This document shows, in pieces, positions 1 through 6,669 of a DNA stretch of 6,669 bases. Origin of the DNA: Anaerolineae bacterium CG2_30_58_95 (GTDB taxonomy: Bacteria > Chloroflexota > Anaerolineae > Anaerolineales > Villigracilaceae); the NCBI GenBank assembly GCA_001872165.1, contig MNXK01000028.1, positions 1 through 6,669 of the forward strand. Direction: 5' to 3'. The notes beneath the pieces are model-generated. The model worked only from the letters and a program-made list of their open reading frames with translations. It was not told the DNA's origin and did no database searches. The position numbers were made by a program, and so were the translations under genes. Position 1 is the first letter of the stretch; each line of letters starts with the position of its first letter.

Positions 1-648
1 CGACCGGCGAAGCATAAAACCAGGCCTGAACGATAAAGGGGATCATGTGCTGCACATCGCGGTATTGAACGTTGAGCGCCGAAAGCCACAGGCCCACGGC
101 CAGGGCGGTCATGAGCGCCAGGACCACAAGCAGTGGCAGCCAGAGCAAATTTACGGTGATTTGACGATGATAGTAAAACATCAGTCCGAGCAAAACCAGG
201 AAGGCCAGGCAAAAATCTATCAGCCCGGCGGCCACCGCCGAGAAAGGGATCACCAGTCGCGGGAAGTAGACTTTGGTTATTAAATTGGAATTGCCCACCA
301 GGCTGGTGCCGGCGCGCTGCAAAGCGCCGGCGAAGAGCTGCCAGGGCAAGAGCGCCACAAAACTGAATACCGGATATGGCACGCCGTTATCGGTGGGGAC
401 TTTGAGCAGGTATCCCATGATGACACTGAATATGACCATGGTCAGCAACGGCTGCAGGATGGCCCAGGCTACGCCCAGAAAAGCCTGTTTGTAGCGCACC
501 TTGATGTCGCGCCAGGTCAAGAAATAAACGAGTTCGCGATATATCCACAAGTCGCGAAGTCGCGCAAGTTGAGCGCCGTCCAACCCCGCGCCGGGCGGAT
601 GACCAGCATGGATGTTTCGCTTTTCGTTGCAAGGGGGTTTTGTGTCAT
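1..648 (-). CDS. wzm: ABC-2 type polysaccharide export permease (Wzm-like), 3'-partial, reading frame broken near the N-terminus
   Basis: Inner-membrane subunit of an ABC transporter that exports lipid-linked O-antigen or other polysaccharide; a Wzt-type ATPase would be its partner, probably encoded beyond the left edge. From position 553 leftward the frame reads an amphipathic N-terminus (LRDLWIYRELVYFLTWRD, then IKVRYKQ), hydrophobic segments (AWAILQPLLTMVIFSVIMG; AAGLIDFCLAFLVLLGLM; LLWLPLLVVLALMTALAVG), and the family blocks NSNLITKVYFPRLVIPFSAV and NVQYRDVQHMIPFIVQAWF ending ASPV at the window edge. The natural start is the ATG at 646-648, 1 bp after the fcl stop; it encodes MTQNPLATKSETSMLVIRPA and then RGWTALNLRD, which fits the expected N-terminus. 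An 8-bp tandem duplication (549-564) then shifts the frame, so that reading ends at a TGA at 517-519 after 43 residues. The downstream frame has no ATG for a long way; TTG codons at 581-583 or 548-550 could rescue it. About 213 residues are visible once the duplication is removed. Family assignment is secure; functionality is not. Confidence 0.85.
549..564. repeat. Exact 8-bp tandem duplication that frameshifts the permease gene
   Basis: AAGTCGCG occurs twice back to back (549-556 and 557-564), with no extension of the period on either side. Deleting one copy joins the two halves of the permease perfectly: LNLRD continues straight into LWIYREL. Eight bases is not a multiple of three, so the duplication alone explains the broken frame. 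Confidence 0.9.
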
Positions 649-649
649 G

Positions 650-2768
<2,119 letters not shown>

Positions 2769-2772
<4 letters not shown>

Positions 2773-3269
2773 GCTTCCTTTTTTATGGTCGCGCAGTCGG
2801 CGACCATTATGTGCAAGAGCACCTTGAAACCACTCACCTCCAGCACAGGGGCTTTGCTGTCTGGTACGATGGCGATGTGCTGCTCGAGACAGGTTAATTT
2901 GCAAATATCGGCTACATCGCCTTCGCCGATCAGGCGCACGCGTTCGAAACCAGCCTGGCGCACTTGCTCCAGGTGCTCCTGAACGCGCTTTCGTGTCCGC
3001 CGGTACAGGTTGAACTGTTGTTCAATATAATCCACCGTCAGGCGAGCGCGCAGGGCGATCCCCTCCGGCGTGATGATGTAGCGCAGTTTCTTCCGTTCGG
3101 CGCGCTTGATCTTGACGTAACCCTTCTCGATCAAGCGTTTGAGGTGCCAGTTGACCGTCCCGACCGCCACGCCTAATTGTGTGGCGATCGAGGCTTGGGT
3201 CACGTCGGGATCGCGCTCGATGGTCTCGAGCAGGGCAAGTTCACGGGCAGTATCTGGGGAGGTTTCCAT
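2769..3269 (-). CDS. Winged helix-turn-helix transcriptional regulator (EPS-associated MarR-like)
   Basis: DNA-binding protein of 166 residues that heads the left block and probably controls it. The N-terminal part is a winged helix: LALLETIERDPDVTQASIAT, then QLGVAVGTVNWHLKRLIEKG (recognition helix region) and a basic wing ending KKLRYIITPEG. A charged helix follows (IEQQFNLYRRTRKRVQEHLEQVR). The last 60 residues (FERVRLIGEGDVADICKLTC, then LEQHIAIVPD) look like a small beta-alpha-beta fold that might sense a ligand; I do not recognise that part. The DNA-binding half resembles regulators repeatedly found in exopolysaccharide loci. ATG 3267-3269 is chosen because the predicted transcript begins near 3285, giving a leader of about 16 nt; a GTG at 3285-3287 would give a leaderless form 6 residues longer. 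No Shine-Dalgarno site is visible. The C-terminal HIMVADCATIKKEA is encoded by a palindromic repeat, so the native C-terminus may have been replaced. Confidence 0.82.
2776..2780 (-). promoter_or_regulatory. Ribosome-binding site of the epimerase gene
   Basis: AAGGA on the minus strand, only 3 nt before the ATG at 2770-2772 and inside the last codons of the regulator gene. The spacing is short, so re-initiation through the ATGA overlap may contribute. A palindromic element (2785-2807) sits directly upstream. Confidence 0.6.
2783..2810 (+). repeat. Palindromic element, copy A (3' end of the regulator gene)
   Basis: Perfect 8-bp stem ATGGTCGC (2785-2792) / GCGACCAT (2800-2807) with a 7-nt loop (GCAGTCG), flanked by TT on the left and TAT on the right as in the other copies. 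It encodes residues HIMVADCATIK of the regulator and lies directly before the epimerase ribosome-binding site. Compared with copy B, the varying stem position is C/G instead of T/A, so pairing is kept. Confidence 0.85.
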
Positions 3270-3291
3270 AATTTCAAAATTCAGCACCTGA

Positions 3292-3319
3292 ATTATAACC
3301 GCGAATATAAAGGGGTCAA
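3292..3319 (-). promoter_or_regulatory. Sigma70-type promoter of the regulator-epimerase-fcl-permease unit
   Basis: On the minus strand TTGACC (3314-3319, five of six consensus bases) and TATAAT (3292-3297, all six) are separated by 16 bp. The predicted transcription start is about 3283-3287, at or next to the regulator start codons, so the mRNA has a very short or absent leader. It is the strongest promoter-like sequence I see in the window and lies in the gap between the membrane-protein gene and the regulator. Confidence 0.8.
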
Positions 3320-3334
3320 GGGCGAATATTAAAG
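3301..3334. promoter_or_regulatory. Direct-repeat pair overlapping the promoter, candidate operator
   Basis: GCGAATATAAAG (3301-3312) and GCGAATATTAAAG (3322-3334) are near-identical, differing by one inserted T. They start 21 bp apart, about two helical turns. The first lies in the spacer and reaches toward the -35 box; the second lies just upstream of the -35 box and reaches the end of the membrane-protein gene. This arrangement suits binding by a dimeric winged-helix protein, most simply the product of the first gene. Autoregulation is an inference. Confidence 0.5.
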
Positions 3335-4267
3335 TTCAATTTTCCTAGATGAAGCTCGCAACACGGATCGAGAGAGCCAGAAAGCACCGGGTGTAGTTGC
3401 CAACATCGTGAGCAGGCGACTGAGCAACGCAAGTATAGATGCTTGTTCAAGGGTCGCACCTAGTTGCGTATAAAGTGTGGTATACAACACTTCACGGACA
3501 CCGTAGCCATTGATAGAGATGGGCAGAACTGAAAAAAAATAAGTAATGGTTTGAACAGCAACGACCTGGTAATAACTTACACCAATTCCTACACTACGCG
3601 CAAGTAAAAACGTTCCAAGCATTGGCAAGAGATTGGAAACGAAACCCACCACATACGCATGCACCAAAGCCCAAGGTTTCGCGCGCCAAGCATCAAGGGC
3701 AGCAACTACTCTCGGAAAGAGATGTCTAAAAAAGCCTTTGAGTTTCTCCAATAACAGCCAAGAGGTCATGCTCATTTGAAATGATAAACCTTTGGAAAGT
3801 GCTGATAGACCGAACACATGTATTGGCAGGGGCAGCAAGCTGATCATTGCCGCCATGTTAATGATTCGGTCAAGGATGATAGAACCAATTGCTATTATCT
3901 TTTTATCAGCAAAACGCATGATCGCCACTGCTCGTACTGTGTCACCACCAATAGTTGATGGAAGAAAGTTGGACGCAAAAATGCCAGCAAATACGATCTT
4001 TAATGATTCCACAAATGAAATATCCACCTGCTGCGCGTACAACAAAATAAACCAGCGAAAGGCATTAAGTATCTGTCCAAGACCATAGATGGCAAAAACA
4101 AAAAACACTACCAATAGCGAAATGCTACTCGTTTTTTCATAAACCACCCCCCAATTTTGACGCGAAATTAGTGCAAAAAAAAGCACTGTGCTGAGAATCG
4201 TCCCAGCCAAGCGTAAAAAACTAGATAGTGCCTTCTTTCGAGAAGACGAAAACGATTTCGATTCCAT
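3329..4267 (-). CDS. LPG-synthase-TM / flippase-like integral membrane protein (UPF0104, TIGR00374-type)
   Basis: Polytopic inner-membrane protein of 312 residues, of the family that includes the membrane domain of lysylphosphatidylglycerol synthase. Relatives in glycan loci are proposed to move or modify lipid-linked intermediates; the substrate is unknown. It has a basic N-terminus and a first membrane segment (LAGTILSTVLFFALI, residues 20-34). Family hallmarks are ILNAFRWFILL (66-76), SNFLPSTIGGDTVRA (99-113), the ILDRIINM loop (131-138) and LPISINGYGVREV (248-260) near the C-terminus. Several further hydrophobic spans end at residue 300, followed by a basic tail. ATG 4265-4267 is preferred; a TTG at 4277-4279, 5 bp after the upstream stop, would add four residues. 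No strong ribosome-binding site is present for either. It is distinctly AT-rich compared with the epimerase and GT4 genes. Confidence 0.85.
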   Translation of the reverse strand: MESKSFSSSRKKALSSFLRLAGTILSTVLFFALISRQNWGVVYEKTSSISLLVVFFVFAIYGLGQILNAFRWFILLYAQQVDISFVESLKIVFAGIFASNFLPSTIGGDTVRAVAIMRFADKKIIAIGSIILDRIINMAAMISLLPLPIHVFGLSALSKGLSFQMSMTSWLLLEKLKGFFRHLFPRVVAALDAWRAKPWALVHAYVVGFVSNLLPMLGTFLLARSVGIGVSYYQVVAVQTITYFFSVLPISINGYGVREVLYTTLYTQLGATLEQASILALLSRLLTMLATTPGAFWLSRSVLRASSRKIEL

Positions 4268-4284
4268 GTTCTCGCTCAACAGTA

Positions 4285-5343
4285 TTAAGCCGCCAATTCA
4301 TCAAGAATAGAGAGCAGTTGTTTGCTTAGCTCTGACCGAGAATTTGTTACCGGCAATTTCAATGTGTAAACCGGCGTCCTGCGTAGAATTTCTAGTAACA
4401 AGCGACGTTCTGCAAGTTTCCAATCCGCGAGCCAACCGGAAAAATCAGGAATGGCATTGGTTTTGTCGAGTAGGGAAATAAAGTGACGCGCCTCGTTGAA
4501 ATTCATTTCAATCAGTTCAGCAGCTACCTGTTCAATATCTTTTTCTTGTTCTAGTTCAGCGGAAGATTGATTGCCCTTCCGAAGGAGTAAGACAGACACG
4601 GGGACTGCAAAATCCTGAATAGTGCTTCCCGGCCAAAGGCGTTCGGCCGACAAACGTACTGGCCACTTGAACCGTTCACCACTCCATTTACGTACAAAAC
4701 CAAAAAATTCGACCCTAGTCAGTTCCCAAGGGGTCAGGCGCGACTTGACTTCAGGCACCCACAACAATAAGTTGCGATATAGATGCGAACGAGTTTGATA
4801 TGCAAAGCTGAACGGACCGGGTTTCAGAAACACATAGTCGTCCGCGTGCAGTGACCATCGATTCCCATATGCCAGCACCAAAGATGTAACGGTTGTCTTT
4901 CCGGCACCGCCACGCCCGGAAAATATCAGGCTCTTGCCTTTTCGGGCTACTGCACCGGCATGTAAGAGTAAGAATCCATGCTGTGACGCCAAATAACGCA
5001 AGGATGGATGCACCATCATGTGATGCACCATTGGGACAGATAATTTATTTCCGCTGACTTTAATCGTCACACGTTCAGGTGAGACTTGAACCTGATATAA
5101 CCAATGCGCAAGGAATTTGTGTGTATAGTGATTATATTCTTGGACAGGATTAATTTTGTTAAGATAAGTTAGTTCTACCACTGGCAAGGGCGCAACAGTT
5201 GCATTATGGTTGCGCTTTCGGCAACCATTATCCACACGATGATAGCCATATTCAGAATTAAAAAACTCAAGAACGTGCGGTATATTACTCCGGACTTCAA
5301 ACACCACCGCATTATGAAACTGAAAACACAAAGATGTTTTCAT
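4285..5343 (-). CDS. HPr kinase/phosphorylase-like P-loop protein
   Basis: Soluble ATP-binding protein of 352 residues. The central domain has LLLHAGAVARKGKSLIFSG (residues 125-143), a Walker A loop GRGGAGKTT (143-151) and the Walker-B-like HADDYVFL (166-173), which matches the LVADD-type motif of HprK. The HprK signature EVRGLGI is absent, and the N- and C-terminal parts are not recognisable, so it is not a classical carbon-catabolite HPr kinase. Such HprK-like proteins occur in polysaccharide and peptide-modification loci; a role as a kinase acting on a sugar or a protein partner is possible but unproven. ATG 5341-5343 lies 3 bp after the GT4 stop with no evident ribosome-binding site, so it is probably co-transcribed with it. 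The stop is 17 bp before the preferred ATG of the membrane-protein gene. A palindromic repeat is translated within it as DNGCRKRNHNA (38-48). The gene is AT-rich compared with GT4. Confidence 0.75.
   Translation of the reverse strand: MKTSLCFQFHNAVVFEVRSNIPHVLEFFNSEYGYHRVDNGCRKRNHNATVAPLPVVELTYLNKINPVQEYNHYTHKFLAHWLYQVQVSPERVTIKVSGNKLSVPMVHHMMVHPSLRYLASQHGFLLLHAGAVARKGKSLIFSGRGGAGKTTVTSLVLAYGNRWSLHADDYVFLKPGPFSFAYQTRSHLYRNLLLWVPEVKSRLTPWELTRVEFFGFVRKWSGERFKWPVRLSAERLWPGSTIQDFAVPVSVLLLRKGNQSSAELEQEKDIEQVAAELIEMNFNEARHFISLLDKTNAIPDFSGWLADWKLAERRLLLEILRRTPVYTLKLPVTNSRSELSKQLLSILDELAA
5204..5231 (+). repeat. Palindromic element, copy B (in the HPr-kinase-like gene)
   Basis: Perfect 8-bp stem ATGGTTGC (5206-5213) / GCAACCAT (5221-5228), 7-nt loop GCTTTCG, TT on the left and TAT on the right. 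Outside the varying stem position and three loop bases it is almost identical to copy A. It is translated as DNGCRKRNHNA near the N-terminus of the kinase-like protein. Confidence 0.88.
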
Positions 5344-5346
5344 ATT

Positions 5347-6528
5347 TTATGGCACAGCCGCCTCGCGCAGCAATTCGTCGTAGGCGCGCACGACTTCGGT
5401 CAAATCAAATTTGCGCGCCAATTCGCGGCTGCACTGACGGGCGCGCAGCAAGTCGCGTTTATGGTAGCCCGATTTCAGGCTACCATTATCGGAAAGCAGG
5501 CGGCGCAGGCTTTCGGCCATACCATCTTCATCAGACGGTTCGTGCAAAGAACCGTTCTCGCCGTCGTTCACCAAATCCACAAATCCGCCCACGCGGCTGG
5601 CGACCACCGCCAGTCCCATCGCCAAAGCCTGCACGCCGACGACCGGCAGTCCCTCCGAAAGCGAGGGCATGAACAGAAGATCGCTGCGGCGGAACCAGTC
5701 CAGCACCTCTTGCGGTGTCACCCAACCCGGCAATGTGAAGCGGTCTGCCAGGCCGCGCGCCGCGATTTCACGGCGGGTCTCTTCCAAAAGCGGCCCGTCG
5801 CCCAGCATGACGCACTGCCAGCGCAGGTCTTGCAACTGGCTGAGGACGCGCACGAGCGCCAGCGGATTCTTCTGCTCCATGAAACGGCCGGCAAAGACAA
5901 TGCGTGGCGTAACGTTGGCGCGCAGTTCGCCGGGATCCAGAGCCTTCAAATCAACGCCATTTGGAATAACTTCGATTGGAGCGCAATAATGGCAGCGCAA
6001 CCAGCTACCATAATACCGCAGAGCCAGCCCACGCGTGAACCCGCTGACGGCGACGACGCGTTTTGCGTCCCGCCAGATGGGACGGGTGAACGGGAAAATC
6101 CAGCGGAACCATTTACCGGTCTTTTCCGGCACGCCGCCAGGTACATCGCCGAGATGAGCAGTCAGCACGTACGGGACCCGCGTCAGGCGCGACAAAGCCC
6201 AGGCCAGTGCGCCGGCCGGGACGGCGAAGTGGACGTGGATCACGTCAGGCTGCCAGCGGCCAATTAAACGGAGGCCGGCCCAAAGTCCCGCGAGAACGTA
6301 GGCGCCCATTTGCAGGAATCCAGCCCGGTAGGGCTGTCTCCGCAGAGATTTTAGCCGCATTACGTCAATTTTCCCGATCGTTTCGCGAAGCGGCAGTCCT
6401 TTGCAGTGCGCCGTCAGCACTTTGATTTCGTGGCCGCGCCTCGCCAGTCCCTGGCAGATATCGCCGGCTGCCGCGCCTCCGCCGCCCCCGACCGGCGGAT
6501 ATTCGTGGATGAGAACCAAGATTTTCAT
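5347..6528 (-). CDS. Glycosyltransferase family 4 (GT-B fold)
   Basis: Cytosolic or membrane-associated retaining glycosyltransferase of 393 residues that would add one sugar to the growing lipid-linked glycan. The N-terminal domain begins MKILVLIHEYPPVGGGGGAA with the glycine-rich acceptor-side loop, then HEIKVLTAH (33-41), DVIHVHFAVPAG (95-106) and VLTAHLGDVPGG (121-132). The C-terminal donor domain starts near VIPNGVDL (187-194), with VFAGRFMEQKNP (211-222), VMLGDGPLLEE (240-250) and FMPSLSEGLPVV (286-297). In the family's E-x7-E motif the first Glu is present (E292) but the second is Gln300. Two stretches do not look like the family: SWLRCHYCA (175-183), just before the donor domain, and NGSLKSGYHK (348-357), in the C-terminal helical region. 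Both coincide exactly with palindromic repeats. The ATG at 6526-6528 follows the GT2 stop by 7 bp, indicating one operon. Sugar specificity cannot be told. Confidence 0.9.
   Translation of the reverse strand: MKILVLIHEYPPVGGGGGAAAGDICQGLARRGHEIKVLTAHCKGLPLRETIGKIDVMRLKSLRRQPYRAGFLQMGAYVLAGLWAGLRLIGRWQPDVIHVHFAVPAGALAWALSRLTRVPYVLTAHLGDVPGGVPEKTGKWFRWIFPFTRPIWRDAKRVVAVSGFTRGLALRYYGSWLRCHYCAPIEVIPNGVDLKALDPGELRANVTPRIVFAGRFMEQKNPLALVRVLSQLQDLRWQCVMLGDGPLLEETRREIAARGLADRFTLPGWVTPQEVLDWFRRSDLLFMPSLSEGLPVVGVQALAMGLAVVASRVGGFVDLVNDGENGSLHEPSDEDGMAESLRRLLSDNGSLKSGYHKRDLLRARQCSRELARKFDLTEVVRAYDELLREAAVP
5459..5489 (+). repeat. Palindromic element, copy C (3' part of the GT4 gene)
   Basis: Perfect 9-bp stem ATGGTAGCC (5461-5469) / GGCTACCAT (5478-5486) around an 8-nt loop (CGATTTCA), with TT on the left and TAT on the right. 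It is three bases longer than the other copies, in the loop region. It is translated as DNGSLKSGYHK between LRRLLS and the C-terminal helix of the glycosyltransferase. Confidence 0.9.
5986..6013 (-). repeat. Palindromic element, copy D (middle of the GT4 gene, inverted orientation)
   Basis: On the minus strand ATGGTAGC and GCTGCCAT enclose a 7-nt loop TGGTTGC (plus-strand stem positions 5989-5996 and 6004-6011). The single unpaired position becomes a G-U wobble in the mRNA. TT on the left and TAT on the right match the other copies only when read on the minus strand, so this copy is inverted relative to A-C. It is translated as YYGSWLRCHY. Confidence 0.8.
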
Positions 6529-6535
6529 CGGCCGG

Positions 6536-6669
6536 TCAGCGACTGCGGGGCTTCTTTCCCAGCACGGCGCGCACGCGGTAGGTGGGCTTTTGCTGGGACT
6601 CGTGATAGGTGCGCACCAGCAGTTCGGCGATCAGGCCCATCAGGATGGATTGAAAGCCCAGAACGAAAA
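6536..6669 (-). CDS. Glycosyltransferase family 2 (DPM/GtrB-like), C-terminal end only
   Basis: Forty-three residues up to the TGA at 6536-6538. A membrane-helix end (FVLGFQSILMGLIAELLVRT) is followed by YHESQQKPTYRVRAVLGKKP. This matches the tail of polyprenol-phosphate-sugar synthase or GtrB-like GT2 enzymes, in which a last transmembrane helix precedes a short cytosolic E-x-x-x-K/R-P-x-Y-x-V-R motif. Such enzymes transfer a sugar from a nucleotide donor to undecaprenyl or dolichyl phosphate. The catalytic domain lies outside the window. It is the most upstream visible gene of the right block, 7 bp before GT4. Confidence 0.75.
   Translation of the reverse strand, partial: FVLGFQSILMGLIAELLVRTYHESQQKPTYRVRAVLGKKPRSR

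Larger units (their letters stand above)
3329..5343. other. AT-rich two-gene segment, probable acquired cassette
   Basis: Hand counts of 60-base lines give about 38% GC at 3841-3900 and 47% at 4681-4740, against about 63% at 5881-5940 in the GT4 gene and 73% at 2461-2520 in the epimerase gene. The change coincides with gene borders on both sides. No transposase, integrase or flanking repeat was found at the borders. Different codon use in just these two genes suggests they came into the locus together. Confidence 0.6.

Noticed and set aside
308..331. Perfect 8-bp inverted repeat GCCGGCGC / GCGCCGGC in the permease
   Set aside because: It encodes a conserved Ala/Gly-rich segment (AGALQRAG) expected in the family, and the stem is unrelated to the palindromic element; probably chance in GC-rich DNA.
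433..444. 12-bp palindrome TGACCATGGTCA
   Set aside because: It falls in the conserved LLTMVIFS segment of the permease, has no loop and no second copy; likely coincidence.
2783..2810. Palindrome A as an intrinsic terminator
   Set aside because: No T-run follows on either strand, and it is inside an overlapping gene pair that must be co-transcribed.
3288..3328. Possible terminator after the membrane-protein gene
   Set aside because: The short gap holds the promoter and direct repeats but no inverted repeat, so read-through from the right block into the left block remains possible.
5007..5031. Direct repeat GATGCACCAT twice in the kinase-like gene
   Set aside because: Short, single occurrence, encoding the His/Met-rich MVHHMMVHP; not enough to call a functional element.
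5206..6267. Long plus-strand open frame (353 codons) opposite the GT4 gene
   Set aside because: His/Gln/Ala-rich translation without any domain; it crosses the border between two genes of different composition and is antisense to a clear glycosyltransferase.

Overview
The window holds eight genes, all read on the minus strand (right to left), from a bacterial surface-polysaccharide or O-antigen-type locus. Two genes are cut by the window edges. In transcription order they are: the C-terminal end of a family 2 glycosyltransferase (6536-6669), a GT4 glycosyltransferase (5347-6528), an HPr-kinase-like P-loop protein (4285-5343), a multi-pass membrane protein of the LPG-synthase-TM/flippase-like family (3329-4267), a winged-helix regulator (2769-3269), an extended-SDR sugar-nucleotide epimerase (1759-2772), GDP-L-fucose synthase (650-1678) and a Wzm-type ABC export permease (1-648). 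The plus strand carries no convincing gene. No RNA gene, CRISPR array or transposase was seen.

Two blocks can be separated. The right block (GT2, GT4, kinase-like, membrane protein) is tightly packed. The left block starts at a strong sigma70-type promoter (3292-3319) overlapped by a pair of near-identical direct repeats that could be an operator. It runs regulator, epimerase, fcl, permease with an ATGA overlap, an 80-bp hairpin-containing gap and a 1-bp gap. The two genes at 3329-5343 are clearly AT-richer than the genes on either side and look like an acquired cassette. Functionally, the epimerase and Fcl would make activated sugars (GDP-L-fucose for Fcl), the glycosyltransferases would build the glycan on a lipid carrier, and the ABC permease would export it.

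The most unusual content is a set of repeat-derived sequences inside coding regions. Four copies of one short palindromic element (core ATGGTnGC, 7-10 nt loop, GCnACCAT, then TAT on one side) lie inside the regulator, the kinase-like gene and twice in the GT4 gene. Their stems vary with compensatory changes, and every copy is translated without a stop. This resembles in principle the palindromic elements embedded in genes of Rickettsia, but the sequence here is different. A heptamer tandem repeat is also translated within fcl, a long inverted repeat precedes fcl, and an exact 8-bp tandem duplication throws the permease out of frame.

The organism cannot be named with certainty. The mixed GC content, the Fcl and EPS-regulator subfamilies and the heptamer-type interspersed repeats suggest an environmental bacterium such as a Chloroflexota (Anaerolineae-like) member. 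This is a low-confidence guess from memory of such genomes.
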